This document shows positions 1-8,107 of a DNA stretch of 22,727 bases, piece after piece. The DNA comes from CAZRNB01 sp964601355 (GTDB lineage Bacteria > Planctomycetota > Phycisphaerae > Sedimentisphaerales > Anaerobacaceae): NCBI GenBank assembly GCA_964601355.1, contig CAZRNB010000041.1, forward strand, positions 1 to 22,727. Reading direction: 5' to 3'. How positions within the stretch are numbered: position 1 is the stretch's first letter; the number at the start of each line of letters is the position of its first letter. Under the pieces are notes generated by a model. That model worked only from the letters and a program-made list of their open reading frames with translations, ran no database searches and had not been told where the DNA came from. Position numbers and translations under genes: made by a program.

Positions 1-8
1 ATTAATTT

Positions 9-596
9 ATGCCCAAACAATGTCCTATATGTATAATTTTGGCATCGGCCTCGCCCCGGCGAAAACAATTGTTAGCTGAGGCCGGCTATAAGTTCACTTC
101 TATTACACCAAACATCGACGAGTCAGCCTTTCCGGCTAAGCAACATCGTGCTTGTGAGTATGCCAAAAAGCTGGCTTTAGCCAAGGCAAAAAGTGTTGCG
201 CAGAATTACCAGGATTGTTTGGTTATTGGGGCTGATACGGTTGTTGATTTTAATGGCGAAATTATCGGCAAGCCCGCAGATGCTAAAGAGGCTGAGCAAA
301 TTACAAAGAAACTTTTCAGCAGGCCTCATAAAGTAATTACCGGCCTTGCAGTTGTCCGTCTGAGTGACGGCATCGAAATAGTGGAAAGTGACGCCACGAC
401 AGTTTATCCGAGGAAGATGACAGCTGAGCAAATCGCCGAACACGTGCGAGGAGAATCGTGGCGGAATAAAGCCGGCGCTTATGCCATACAGGAGACCGGC
501 GATGAGTTTGTCGAAAGAATTGAGGGCAGCCTGACAAACGTGATGGGCCTGCCGATGGAGCTATTGCAGCGATTGCTTAAAAGATTTATTGATTGA
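9..596 (+). CDS. maf: Maf family nucleoside triphosphate pyrophosphatase
   Basis: This 195-residue protein matches the Maf/YhdE family, cytoplasmic pyrophosphatases that hydrolyse non-canonical or pyrimidine nucleoside triphosphates to the monophosphate. The substrate-binding loop ASASPRR is at residues 12-18. GADT follows at 74-77, with D76 the likely catalytic acid. GKPAD is next, then K154 followed by AGAYAIQ (155-161), and the C-terminal GSLTNVMGLP (173-182). The AGAYAIQ form points to the dTTP/UTP-type branch rather than the m7GTP branch, which is inference from family knowledge. Length is normal and all motifs are intact. The start lies 8 bases from the window edge, so the upstream context and ribosome binding site cannot be judged. 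The next gene on this strand begins about 200 bases downstream. Confidence 0.93.
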   Translation: MPKQCPICIILASASPRRKQLLAEAGYKFTSITPNIDESAFPAKQHRACEYAKKLALAKAKSVAQNYQDCLVIGADTVVDFNGEIIGKPADAKEAEQITKKLFSRPHKVITGLAVVRLSDGIEIVESDATTVYPRKMTAEQIAEHVRGESWRNKAGAYAIQETGDEFVERIEGSLTNVMGLPMELLQRLLKRFID

Positions 597-625
597 ACTT
601 TATGTTGAACACGCGGTGAATATTT

Positions 626-642
626 ATCCGCCTTCGGCGGAT
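626..642. repeat. GC-rich mini-hairpin downstream of maf
   Basis: Perfect inverted repeat ATCCGCC-TTC-GGCGGAT, 7 bp stem with a triloop, 30 bases after the maf stop codon. There is no T-run, so it is a poor intrinsic terminator. It shares its size and outer arms (ATCCGC, 5 bases, GCGGAT) with a hairpin at 18795-18811, which suggests a dispersed element. Confidence 0.5.
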
Positions 643-670
643 TTAGCCCATGGTTTTACAACGGATTAAT

Positions 671-695
671 AGTCTCTGAAGAATCTAAAGAGACT
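671..695. other. Short inverted repeat between maf and the zinc-ribbon gene
   Basis: AGTCTCT (671-677) and AGAGACT (689-695) form a 7 bp stem around an 11-base loop, followed by only a short T-rich stretch. It could be a weak terminator or a leader hairpin for the next gene. No further support is visible. Confidence 0.3.
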
Positions 696-805
696 TTACT
701 AAAGAGCCGATAATCAATAGTATGAGCACAAAATTAGGAACGTTCAGTTGCGCAGAAAGTTCGGTATCGGAGGAAAAACAGCATCCTGCAGAAGAGGCGG
801 CTTGT

Positions 806-1129
806 ATGAAGAAATGTCCCTTTTGTGCCGAGCAGATACAAACAGAGGCTATTAAGTGTCGATACTGTGGTGAGTTTCTCGACGGATCTGGACGTGCAGG
901 TTTGGGTCGTCGGGATAAAAAATGGTACTTTACCACGACGAGCGTGGTAATTGCATTATTGTGTCTTGGACCGCTGGCCCTTCCGCTTGTGTGGTTGAAT
1001 CCTCGCTACAAGCTCGCGACCAGGGCGATCATCACTGCGATCGTTTTAGTGGTCACGATTCTTTGTATGTACCTGGTGGCATACGCTTATCGGCAGGTAC
1101 TTGACCAGTTTCAGGCGCTTGGGATGTAG
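806..1129 (+). CDS. Small zinc-ribbon membrane protein
   Basis: The 107-residue product opens with a compact zinc ribbon: CPFC, then CRYCGEF, four cysteines in two CxxC pairs within the first 25 residues. Two hydrophobic segments follow (about residues 43-60 and 72-94), so it is a two-pass membrane protein with a cytoplasmic metal-binding head. Proteins of this layout are common in bacteria and have no settled function. I chose the start at 806 because the zinc ribbon begins there and a GGCGG purine-rich site precedes it. An in-frame ATG at 722 would add 28 residues that look like non-coding sequence and has no binding site. The gene converges on the hexokinase gene. Confidence 0.7.
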   Translation: MKKCPFCAEQIQTEAIKCRYCGEFLDGSGRAGLGRRDKKWYFTTTSVVIALLCLGPLALPLVWLNPRYKLATRAIITAIVLVVTILCMYLVAYAYRQVLDQFQALGM

Positions 1130-1255
1130 AACGGATTGTTTGAGTTGATGACAAGGCTTTCATTTGCAGAGCGCTTGCTGGATGGCCGGCAAGTTGCGAA
1201 TGCTGGAGCATCGACACCAAACATAATAAATTTTTGTGCCGGTTATTTGTCACGT

Positions 1256-2587
1256 CTAATAATTTGTTAATCCTGCAATGGCTGCTCCGATCAATGTGGC
1301 GTTCTCCACGTTTATAATCTCGTAGAATATGCCCTTTTTATCCGCGAGGAGCAATCTCAGGTAGAAATCAACTCTTTGTTTAAGTGACGTTAGGTGGTAA
1401 AAAGTTGTCCCCTCAGCAACGATGCAGATAGGCCTGGTCGGATTTTTGCCTCTGCCGCTCTTGATCGCAACGCTTGAAAGATTTATCGCAGTGAGCTTTG
1501 CTGCCCGCTCAATCATCCTGTCAATCAGCCAATAGAGTGTAGTGCTGTCCTGTTCGTCTGCATTGCTGATTGCCTTTGAGAATGGACTACTGCTTGTGGC
1601 CCAGCCACTTGCTTGGGGGCAAAACATAAAGTCACTTACTTCTTTTGTACTGAGCGAGGTAATCGCCGATAGTGCCTCAGCCGTTTTATTGCTGAAGAGT
1701 TTTTCTTTTATAGCGGCCTGGATAGTCCATGAGCAAATTGGGCCAAGATACGCCCCAGAAATCATCTTCTCGAAGATATTCAAACCGGGATTGACCAATG
1801 ATTTATCGAATTTTTTGTCGATTTTTCCCCGTGGCGCCTTGCCAAATGCGCCGGATTCAATGTTGATTATCTGGCTTCCTGCGAGGTTCAAATCCCTTTT
1901 TTTTGTAATATTCTTATTCTGCTCCACATAGCTGCAATTTGTCCCTGTTCCGAGGATAAAGCCTATGAAGCTGTCGAATGTTCGGCCGCTCGCGTCGGCT
2001 CTGCCTGCAAGAAGGGTTGCCACCGTGTCGTTGAGCAGGACTATCTGCTTTTTGCCGCCGAGCCCCGCTTTGCTTATCGCAATATTCAGGCTCTCTCCTA
2101 TCATCTGTCCCTCAACCTCCGGCGCCTGTATCTCTTTGGAAAAAAACAGCAGCCTGCCGTCTTTATTTGGAAACATTTCTATCGGATATGAAAAGCAGAA
2201 TCCAACGCTATCGCTTTTATCTGCGACGTGCTTGATGTAACCAGCCATTGTGCTGAAAAATTCCGTCCTGCCGACCCTGCTTTTCAATCCGGGCATTTCA
2301 AATAGTTTAAAATCGCTTATAGTTGATTTTCCATCGTCACCAAAAACCACCGTAGCGGCCCGAAAGTTTGTACCTCCGGCATCCATTACGATAACGGGTT
2401 TGTTTCTGGGTATCTCTTTCCCGGTTTCAATATAAGTCGGCAGCATCGCAAGGGTGCTTTTCCTGCCCGCCAGGCCTTTTTGCATTTCGTCAAGGAAAAC
2501 CCGACAAATCTGGTCAATATTAGTATCCGCAGGATCCATGCCATATTTCTTGAGGAAATCTTTAACCTTGTTTTTTATCTTTTTCAT
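1256..2587 (-). CDS. Eukaryotic-type hexokinase
   Basis: This 443-residue protein belongs to the hexokinase family known from eukaryotes (Hexokinase_1/Hexokinase_2 domains), not the short bacterial ROK or Glk type. It should phosphorylate glucose or a related hexose with ATP in the cytoplasm. Visible motifs are the phosphate-1 loop DAGGTNFR (69-76), GFCFSYPIE near 129-137, LNDTVATL (185-192) with the catalytic base D187, GTGTN (213-217), the sugar-contacting glutamate E244 in INIESGAFG, and a form of the FEKMISGAYLG helix. I set the start at 2587. A longer frame opens at 2665, but its extra 26 residues come from a heptamer repeat array and intergenic sequence. No clear Shine-Dalgarno precedes 2587. 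galE lies upstream on the same strand, so the two may form a sugar-metabolism operon. Confidence 0.88.
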   Translation of the reverse strand: MKKIKNKVKDFLKKYGMDPADTNIDQICRVFLDEMQKGLAGRKSTLAMLPTYIETGKEIPRNKPVIVMDAGGTNFRAATVVFGDDGKSTISDFKLFEMPGLKSRVGRTEFFSTMAGYIKHVADKSDSVGFCFSYPIEMFPNKDGRLLFFSKEIQAPEVEGQMIGESLNIAISKAGLGGKKQIVLLNDTVATLLAGRADASGRTFDSFIGFILGTGTNCSYVEQNKNITKKRDLNLAGSQIINIESGAFGKAPRGKIDKKFDKSLVNPGLNIFEKMISGAYLGPICSWTIQAAIKEKLFSNKTAEALSAITSLSTKEVSDFMFCPQASGWATSSSPFSKAISNADEQDSTTLYWLIDRMIERAAKLTAINLSSVAIKSGRGKNPTRPICIVAEGTTFYHLTSLKQRVDFYLRLLLADKKGIFYEIINVENATLIGAAIAGLTNY

Positions 2588-2648
2588 AAATAAATCAAAA
2601 ATTGATGAATAGGATTCTGGGGTCAGGTGTCGGTGATCAGTAAAAACC

Positions 2649-2676
2649 TGATCCCTGAACCCCAAACCCTGAACCC
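2649..2676 (-). repeat. Heptamer array, GGGTTCA family
   Basis: Four consecutive 7-nt words read on the minus strand: two GGGTTCA and single variants GGGTTTG and GGGATCA. It lies between galE and the hexokinase gene. A 15-base core (GTTCAGGGTTTGGGG) recurs exactly in the array at 16740-16774. Confidence 0.75.
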
Positions 2677-2694
2677 TTAATTTTGATATTTATT

Positions 2695-3678
2695 TCAATC
2701 CGGATAGCCGTCAGGGTGCTGGTTGTGCCATTTCCAGGCGGTCTCAACCATCCTTTCTAATTCCGGCAGCTCCGGCTTCCAGCCAAGCTCTTTCCCGGCC
2801 TTGCCTGCATCGGAGACAAGCACGGCCGGGTCACCTTCTCTACACCCACTCTCGACCATCTTGAAATTCTTTCCGGAGACACCCTTCACTGCCTCTATTA
2901 CCTGCCTGACTGAGTAACCATTGCCGTTACCGAGGTTATAGACCAGCTCGTTTTCAGACTTTAGCTTTTTCAAAGCAAGCAGATGTGCCCGGCACAGATC
3001 ATCGATATGGATGTAATCACGGATGCAGGTTCCATCAGGCGTCGGATAATCCGTCCCGTAGATTTTGATTTCACTAAGTTTTCCCATAGCAGTCTGGACA
3101 GCCCGTGGTATCAAGTGGGATTCAGGCCGATGGTCCTCGCCAAGGTTTGAATTTGTCCCTGCTCCGCAGGCGTTAAAATACCTTAGCGATGCGTACCGCA
3201 GTTTTTTTGTTTGGCTTTGATAGTGACACATCCTCTCCACAGCCCATTTCGTTTCGCCGTAAGGATTGATCGGCTGTTTCGGTGCATCTTCAGTAATAGG
3301 CACCTGTGCCGGCATTCCATATACTGCCGCAGAGCTGCTGAAAACGAATTTTTCTACGCCCGTTGCCTCCATCGCCGACAAGAGGTTCTGCGTGCTGGAG
3401 ACGTTATTATGATAGTATTTAAGCGGCACTTGAGCTGATTCGCCGACTTCAATAAAAGCGGCAAAGTGCATCACCGCTTCGATTTTGTATTTTCTGAGCG
3501 TTTGGAGGAGTAATTCGTAGTCGGCCAAGTCGCCTTTGACAAATTCAAAGTCGGCGACCGCCGATTTGTGACCTTTGCTGAGATTATCAAAAACTATCGG
3601 CTCAAAGCCTGCGGCGGCTAACATAGCTGTCATATTACTGCCGATGTATCCTGCTCCGCCGCAAACTAATACTTTCAT
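2695..3678 (-). CDS. galE: UDP-glucose 4-epimerase
   Basis: This 327-residue protein is a GalE-type extended short-chain dehydrogenase, interconverting UDP-glucose and UDP-galactose with bound NAD in the cytoplasm. The NAD loop GGAGYIGS is at residues 7-14, HFAAFIEVGES at 71-81, the catalytic serine in the SSSAAVYG segment near 114-121, and the YxxxK pair as Y140 and K144. The length fits the family. I chose the start at 3678, where the Rossmann strand MKVLVCGGAG begins. A frame extending to 3732 is translated heptamer repeat (residues of the type KYEIRFTRYEIR) and is not credible. The ATG itself overlaps the last repeat word and has no Shine-Dalgarno. The hexokinase gene follows on the same strand. 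Confidence 0.94.
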   Translation of the reverse strand: MKVLVCGGAGYIGSNMTAMLAAAGFEPIVFDNLSKGHKSAVADFEFVKGDLADYELLLQTLRKYKIEAVMHFAAFIEVGESAQVPLKYYHNNVSSTQNLLSAMEATGVEKFVFSSSAAVYGMPAQVPITEDAPKQPINPYGETKWAVERMCHYQSQTKKLRYASLRYFNACGAGTNSNLGEDHRPESHLIPRAVQTAMGKLSEIKIYGTDYPTPDGTCIRDYIHIDDLCRAHLLALKKLKSENELVYNLGNGNGYSVRQVIEAVKGVSGKNFKMVESGCREGDPAVLVSDAGKAGKELGWKPELPELERMVETAWKWHNQHPDGYPD

Positions 3679-3746
3679 ATTTCGTATCTCGTATCTCGTG
3701 AAGCGTATCTCGTATTTCGCTTCACGCTTCACTCTTCACGCTTCAC
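3677..3746 (-). repeat. Ten-word heptamer array at the lipoprotein/galE junction
   Basis: Exactly 70 bases made of ten 7-nt words. Read on the minus strand, four words are GTGAAGC or GTGAAGA and five are GAGATAC or GAAATAC-like. One word between them is GCTTCAC, the reverse complement of GTGAAGC. The stop codon of the lipoprotein gene lies inside the first words and the galE start codon overlaps the last word. Confidence 0.85.
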
Positions 3747-4328
3747 ACGGTTTTCTATCCGTTTCAATATCCTTGTTGCAAGCTTGGAATCTTTACCAAG
3801 ATCAGCCCAGCTTGCTCCCGCTTCACGTGGGAATCGGCCTATCCCCTGGATAGAAGGACGCTGACCAGGTTCGTTCGAGGTGGGCACATTCAATTTCTGA
3901 ACCTGCACGTTACAGTCAATAGAGGATCCCAGGCCATATCGGCTTATATGTAACTCGACAATTCTTCGTATGCTGTGTAGGTTTGCTTCCGCGGCGTTGA
4001 AAGCTCCGACGTTGTCTTTTCGCCAGAACTCGAAGAATTGTGCCCCAGTCAACGGCCAGGTCTTTATAATGCCGCTTTCATAATCAGCTTTTTCGATATT
4101 AAAGTGCATCCTGACAAGGACGTCTTCGGCTATCTGCATTGCCTCAGCCTTATTTGCGTCCGGCACTTGGATATTCTCTATTGTCGGATATTGCTGCTGT
4201 CGAGCGCAGCCGGCCACTATAAGTGCACAAGACATAAGTGCATAGGTGCATAATTTAATTTTGCCCTTGTGCTCTTGTCCTCTTGTGCTCTTATGCTCTT
4301 GTGCTCTTATGCCCTTTTCATTTTTCAT
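3729..4328 (-). CDS. Putative lipoprotein of unknown function
   Basis: The 199-residue product has a long basic, hydrophilic N-terminal stretch, then a short hydrophobic segment ending in the lipobox LIVAGC (about residues 36-41), followed by a mixed soluble domain with no motif I recognise. It is probably an envelope-anchored lipoprotein. The start at 4328 is the nearest ATG that leaves room for a signal peptide; an ATG at 4364 is also in frame. The N-terminal region is encoded by octamer repeat arrays (4222-4316). Its last residues and stop codon fall in the heptamer array shared with galE. No close Shine-Dalgarno is visible. Function unknown; translation is supported by the intact frame and lipobox. 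Confidence 0.65.
   Translation of the reverse strand: MKNEKGIRAQEHKSTRGQEHKGKIKLCTYALMSCALIVAGCARQQQYPTIENIQVPDANKAEAMQIAEDVLVRMHFNIEKADYESGIIKTWPLTGAQFFEFWRKDNVGAFNAAEANLHSIRRIVELHISRYGLGSSIDCNVQVQKLNVPTSNEPGQRPSIQGIGRFPREAGASWADLGKDSKLATRILKRIENRVKREE
4222..4252 (-). repeat. Octamer array inside the lipoprotein signal sequence
   Basis: Consecutive words of 8, 7, 8 and 8 nt with the consensus YATGCACY on the minus strand. They are in frame within the hydrophobic part of the lipoprotein signal peptide. Confidence 0.55.
4262..4316 (-). repeat. Octamer array, YAAGAGCA family
   Basis: Six perfect-length 8-nt words (4262-4309) plus a partial seventh, consensus YAAGAGCA on the minus strand. They encode the hydrophilic leader (AQEH, GQEH type residues) of the lipoprotein if translation begins at 4328. 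Confidence 0.8.
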
Positions 4329-4427
4329 GCGGCTGATTATATATGTGGCGAGTGTACAACACAAGAGCCAATCTCTTTTTCAAGATACAAGGTTCTCGCA
4401 GTCAACTTTTTTTGGTTAACATTAAGA

Positions 4428-6680
4428 TTAATGTACAAGCGGTTGGAACCAACCTGGTCTGGGCGGTCTATTAGGCGATGCAAGCAAGGTCCGCCAGGCT
4501 TCGTCGGTGAGTCTGTCGCTCATCGGATGCTTAAACTCATAATATGACAGCACAGGGCCTGCCGCGAGAAAAACCGAGCCGGTCGGAGCCGGACATGCTA
4601 CGATGATAAGGTCAACATACCCAACACCTTCCTCAAGGACGTTGTTTTCGGCAGTGTGGGTATGTACATCCGCCACGAGCGTTGTCTTGACTCCTGTTTC
4701 ATCAACGCCGATAACGGCCCGTTCAAGAGTTTTGCCAAATTCCCTTATATATGCGTAGTCATCATTAGATAAGGTCTGGTTGGACAGCTCTTTATCAGAG
4801 ATTTCAATCAGCCGGGTTAATATGTCCTCAAGATTTGTCAGCCGGTCTGTTGCCTGAATTGACAAGGCTTTAAAGTCACTCAATCCCTGCCTTGTCATTC
4901 GTGCTAACGCCAGCAATCGTCCATAAAACTCTGGCACAGGCTCAACGAAACCAGTTACCTGCGGCGGCAGGCCGGTCGCTATCGGTGTGTAGCTCTGCTT
5001 TGCATAAAGGATAGTATCATGCCGCAATTCCGTCCACGAAGCTAAAGCGGCGTTAAGCTCCTTTTTCTCCCAGGCCTGTGTCCGCATAAAGTTTGGATAT
5101 CCCTGTCCGAATCCGCCTATCAATGCCCGCAAGGAATACAGCCAGCTCCAGTACAGGTTCCGATTCCAGTCGGAAATATTAAGCCCCTCGAACTCGGCCT
5201 TGAGTTTGTCGAATTGCAGCCAGAAATTATTATAATCTGTGTCGCCCTGTCCGGTTAAGATTGTCTTAGCTCGCTGCGAGCCTAAAATGACCATAACGTC
5301 CAGTCCACACGGATAACATCGTGCCCAACTGACACCTGTGAAGCCATAAGTGAAAGGCTTAACAGCAGCAGTTCCCGTATAATCCAGCACTTCCGGAAAC
5401 ACGAGATGCTGAAACATATAAGAGTCCGGAATGAACCGCTGGCCCATAAACCGCATTCCCTTGGTTTTGTCGAGCACTGCATTAAGAGACTCTGGCGTAA
5501 CGGGCGGCGTTACATATACATTGCCCGTACCGCCGAAGATTCTCGGCGATGGCAAAAGCGCCAATTCTGTCTTCAATGCAAAAAGGTTGTTCACATCTTC
5601 AAGGTAAATTGGTTCGAATTCGGTGCCAAATAGCTTGTTTATTGCGCCCAGATACTCATAAGGCGTAAGGTCGTCAGCCAGGCCGACGTAAAAAGCCGTA
5701 ATTGTGTATATCCTTTCCCAGATGTCACGGCCGCTTCGCTGCCCTATTTGGACCGATTCGATGGCTCTTGCCAGCAGCACTGCCTGCATAGTCTGAATCT
5801 TTGCATCATATTCGCTTATAAGAGCATCACCAGCCGGCCCCCAGGTCTCGGCGCCTTTCAGCAGAAACGCCATTCGCCCGTACCACATTAACGTTTTAAA
5901 GTAGCATTTCAGCCCCTCGCTGCGGGTGTAGTGACCTCGTGGCACGTATTGCGAATAGTCTTCTTTGTAGATGAAGATGTCGCTATCAGTGAATCCCTCG
6001 TGCGCATCGATTTTAGCTAATTCACCGGTCACGATATTCTCTACTAATTCCGGGACGTAAGCATTCGGATCGATTAGTTTTTGCGCAACGGATAGATATG
6101 CCACATTGCGCTTTGCTGCTTCTTTCAGGTCGCCCGTATATGTTTCGTGCTGTGCCAGTGCATCATAAAGAAGCGCCACCGTCAGGATGTGAATGTCGGT
6201 GCGAAACTCCCGCTCTTCTATATCTTTTAACGTTTCATCAAATTGTATGTGATAAAGATGCAGAAGCGTGTCCGCTGTAACAAACAAAGGAACATTAATC
6301 CTTCGCAGGTATTCGTATGGCTTGACAATGTCATCGCGGTTGTAGTCGGGTACATGAAAATCATATTCGATAATAGCAAAGCCATTTTGCGAAATATCTG
6401 GAGCGACATTTCCCAGGTTGAACCTAAAATCCATCTCAGTATAATTACCGACGGACTGTAAATCGAGCGGAAGATTATAACCCGGCGCATTCGGCTCGAT
6501 TGTGCTTTCGTATGAAACGTAGTATTTACTTAGCTCCGTTTTATTAGCATCGCCTTCTAAGGATAACGTATGTATAACGTTGTCTTCACTCCGCAGGACG
6601 CCTTGCGGCGGGCACAAGGCTGCCCGTGTAAAAATTGTAGCTGATAAAGAGACGATCAAGACACAAACGAAGTTTTTCAT
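4428..6680 (-). CDS. DUF3160 family exported protein
   Basis: The 750-residue protein begins with a signal peptide (MKNFVCVLIVSLSATIFTRA) and then shows the layout of the DUF3160 family. This includes the segment around NVPLFVTADTLLHLYHIQFDE, where members have a conserved threonine-aspartate-leucine-histidine pattern, and a C-terminal region ending near the PGWFQPL motif. The family is found in envelopes of varied bacteria and archaea and has no assigned activity. The start at 6680 is supported by GGAGG eight bases upstream. A longer frame to 6728 lacks a binding site and would bury the signal peptide. A promoter candidate lies about 40 bases upstream. It is the first of the minus-strand genes running toward the hexokinase gene; the intergenic gap before the lipoprotein gene is about 100 bases. 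Confidence 0.85.
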   Translation of the reverse strand: MKNFVCVLIVSLSATIFTRAALCPPQGVLRSEDNVIHTLSLEGDANKTELSKYYVSYESTIEPNAPGYNLPLDLQSVGNYTEMDFRFNLGNVAPDISQNGFAIIEYDFHVPDYNRDDIVKPYEYLRRINVPLFVTADTLLHLYHIQFDETLKDIEEREFRTDIHILTVALLYDALAQHETYTGDLKEAAKRNVAYLSVAQKLIDPNAYVPELVENIVTGELAKIDAHEGFTDSDIFIYKEDYSQYVPRGHYTRSEGLKCYFKTLMWYGRMAFLLKGAETWGPAGDALISEYDAKIQTMQAVLLARAIESVQIGQRSGRDIWERIYTITAFYVGLADDLTPYEYLGAINKLFGTEFEPIYLEDVNNLFALKTELALLPSPRIFGGTGNVYVTPPVTPESLNAVLDKTKGMRFMGQRFIPDSYMFQHLVFPEVLDYTGTAAVKPFTYGFTGVSWARCYPCGLDVMVILGSQRAKTILTGQGDTDYNNFWLQFDKLKAEFEGLNISDWNRNLYWSWLYSLRALIGGFGQGYPNFMRTQAWEKKELNAALASWTELRHDTILYAKQSYTPIATGLPPQVTGFVEPVPEFYGRLLALARMTRQGLSDFKALSIQATDRLTNLEDILTRLIEISDKELSNQTLSNDDYAYIREFGKTLERAVIGVDETGVKTTLVADVHTHTAENNVLEEGVGYVDLIIVACPAPTGSVFLAAGPVLSYYEFKHPMSDRLTDEAWRTLLASPNRPPRPGWFQPLVH

Positions 6681-6716
6681 CTGTATGTCCTCCAGAAGCA
6701 CTTTAACATATTTGCA

Positions 6717-6745
6717 ATTGTACCACAAACAAAGCTCCGATTCAA
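6717..6745 (-). promoter_or_regulatory. Sigma-70-type promoter for the DUF3160 gene
   Basis: On the minus strand, -35 TTGAAT (6740-6745), a 17 bp spacer and -10 TACAAT (6717-6722). Transcription would begin near 6710, about 30 bases before the start codon and upstream of its GGAGG site. Confidence 0.55.
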
Positions 6746-6938
6746 GAAAGGTCTATTCTGAATTACGTGCATTTTTTCAAGGCATAATTAGGACAAATCC
6801 GAACTGAGTACAGTGTGGGCAGGTGGTATTTTAGGGGAGTTTTCCAGCTCGCCCTTACTATGAATACGCCGGCTAACGCTGCTGGTATGGATTTGTTGTC
6901 GACCTAAAATCGCATTTTTAACTTGGAACGCGGTGTAA

Positions 6939-7109
6939 TCACCCGGTAATTCTTAATATCGTAAGAACAGTTAAAAGGCTAAGCAGAAGCAGGGCGGCTC
7001 TTAATATTCGGGCAGATTGTGTTCGCGGTTCAATGTACCGCCATATAAAGGCCCAAATCGCCAGGATAAGGGCTATGCGCAAAGCGAATGATATTAAATT
7101 ACCAAGCAT
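6939..7109 (-). CDS. Small two-pass membrane protein, likely leaderless
   Basis: This 56-residue reading frame encodes two hydrophobic helices (about residues 4-24 and 36-53) separated by a short charged turn containing WRYIEPRTQSAR. It is strongly biased to Leu, Ile and Ala, as real membrane proteins are. I found it because a near-consensus promoter lies directly upstream, with a predicted transcription start at the A of the ATG. That implies a leaderless mRNA, consistent with the absence of a Shine-Dalgarno. I do not recognise the family. It is isolated, sitting between the DUF3160 gene and the other small membrane-protein gene. Confidence 0.55.
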   Translation of the reverse strand: MLGNLISFALRIALILAIWAFIWRYIEPRTQSARILRAALLLLSLLTVLTILRITG

Positions 7110-7115
7110 AAATAC

Positions 7116-7145
7116 ATTATAGCCTATTTTAACTTATGATGTCAA
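7116..7145 (-). promoter_or_regulatory. Near-consensus sigma-70 promoter with leaderless geometry
   Basis: Minus-strand TTGACA (7140-7145), 18 bp spacer, TATAAT (7116-7121). Both hexamers match the consensus exactly. The expected start of transcription, 6-7 bases past the -10, coincides with the ATG at 7109. The surrounding stretch 7110-7574 has no other supported gene. Confidence 0.72.
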
Positions 7146-7524
7146 GTAACTTTTTATCTATTTTAACGGTATATTCTTAAATATATCTTTTGTCATTGCA
7201 TTGCTGGTTGTTTTGAATGTTTCAGGGAGCTTATATAACCATCAATTTAGCTCTTAGTGGTTCTAAAGAAGAAGTATGACTTGGTAAGTACTTGAGTAAA
7301 ACCGACACATTATTTTGATAAGATAATAATTTTGTGAATACAAAGGTCTGGGTGAATCTTTGTAGCTGGTATCTGATTGGATGCCTTTATATCAGTACTG
7401 ATGATAGGTTTTTTTAAGGCTTCCGTGCTCAAGTCTGTTAGGGGATAGAATTTTCTTAAAAGGAATATGTCCAATAATTTTAAGTAATAGATTAAAGAAA
7501 AAGGGATTTCAAGCCGAGAAAATA

Positions 7525-7555
7525 TTGACGTTTTAAAGAAGTGGATTTTTATGAT
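7525..7555 (+). promoter_or_regulatory. Weak promoter candidate for the 82-residue membrane protein gene
   Basis: TTGACG (7525-7530) and TATGAT (7550-7555) are 19 bp apart, longer than ideal. Transcription would start near 7562, at the AGGAG-like ribosome binding site, leaving almost no leader. Suggestive only. Confidence 0.3.
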
Positions 7556-7574
7556 TGATTTAGGAGAGTTAACT

Positions 7575-7823
7575 ATGCATTTTTTGGAAGAGACAAAAAG
7601 ATGGCTTGGTGAGATTACTGAAATTGCCCTGCTTTTAATCGCCCTTGGAGTTGCGGTCGAAATACTCTTTGGCGATGCGGTTCCATTCTTTGGAAGGACC
7701 GTTACCAATCTTACCGCGTTGCTGAATACTCTTGGCGACAACGGTTTAGTCGGATTGGTTGCTCTGGGTATTATTATTTTCCTGTTCCAAAGAAGGAGAC
7801 TTGCTGTTACACAGGGTCATTAG
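7575..7823 (+). CDS. Small two-pass membrane protein
   Basis: The 82-residue product has an amphipathic charged N-terminus (HFLEETKRWLGE), a first membrane helix around residues 15-33, a polar loop with GRTVTNLTALLNTLGDNG, and a second helix around 57-73 ending in FQRRR, a typical inside-positive end. I do not recognise a family. The start at 7575 is preceded by TAGGAGAG at a good distance; an in-frame ATG at 7551 lies upstream of that site and is less likely. A strong intrinsic terminator lies about 285 bases downstream with no gene between, so the transcript may carry a long 3' region or end in a separate small RNA. Confidence 0.7.
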   Translation: MHFLEETKRWLGEITEIALLLIALGVAVEILFGDAVPFFGRTVTNLTALLNTLGDNGLVGLVALGIIIFLFQRRRLAVTQGH

Positions 7824-8107
7824 TCTAAAGTTTGTTTTTTATAGACCGTGCCGGGCTTTTTGCAATCTGTAGATTGAATAATGGCGTCTAATTCGCGGTT
7901 ACCAATATATAAACATCTAAGGACAGTTACAGTTTTGATATAAAGGTACAACGCCGAATATTTTCCTGAGCCTTTTTAACGAGTTCTTTTGCTGGGTGTC
8001 GTATTGCACCTGAAATAATGGATCGGGTAAGAGGCAGGATCCCGGTTGGTATGCTTTGATTTGCAACATAAGAGCGGTCGATAGAAAGTATGAGGATATG
8101 AGATGTT

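Noticed and set aside
660..675. Match of 15 of 16 bases (AACGGATTAATAGTCT) with 13620-13635, with AAAGAGCCG also found near both
   Set aside because: Too short to show a repeat family from two copies; it could be chance or the remains of a dispersed element.
7310..7741. Minus-strand frame of 143 codons
   Set aside because: It overlaps the well-supported 82-residue gene and its binding site, and its composition (Ser, Ile and Lys rich, no motif) is that of a shadow frame.
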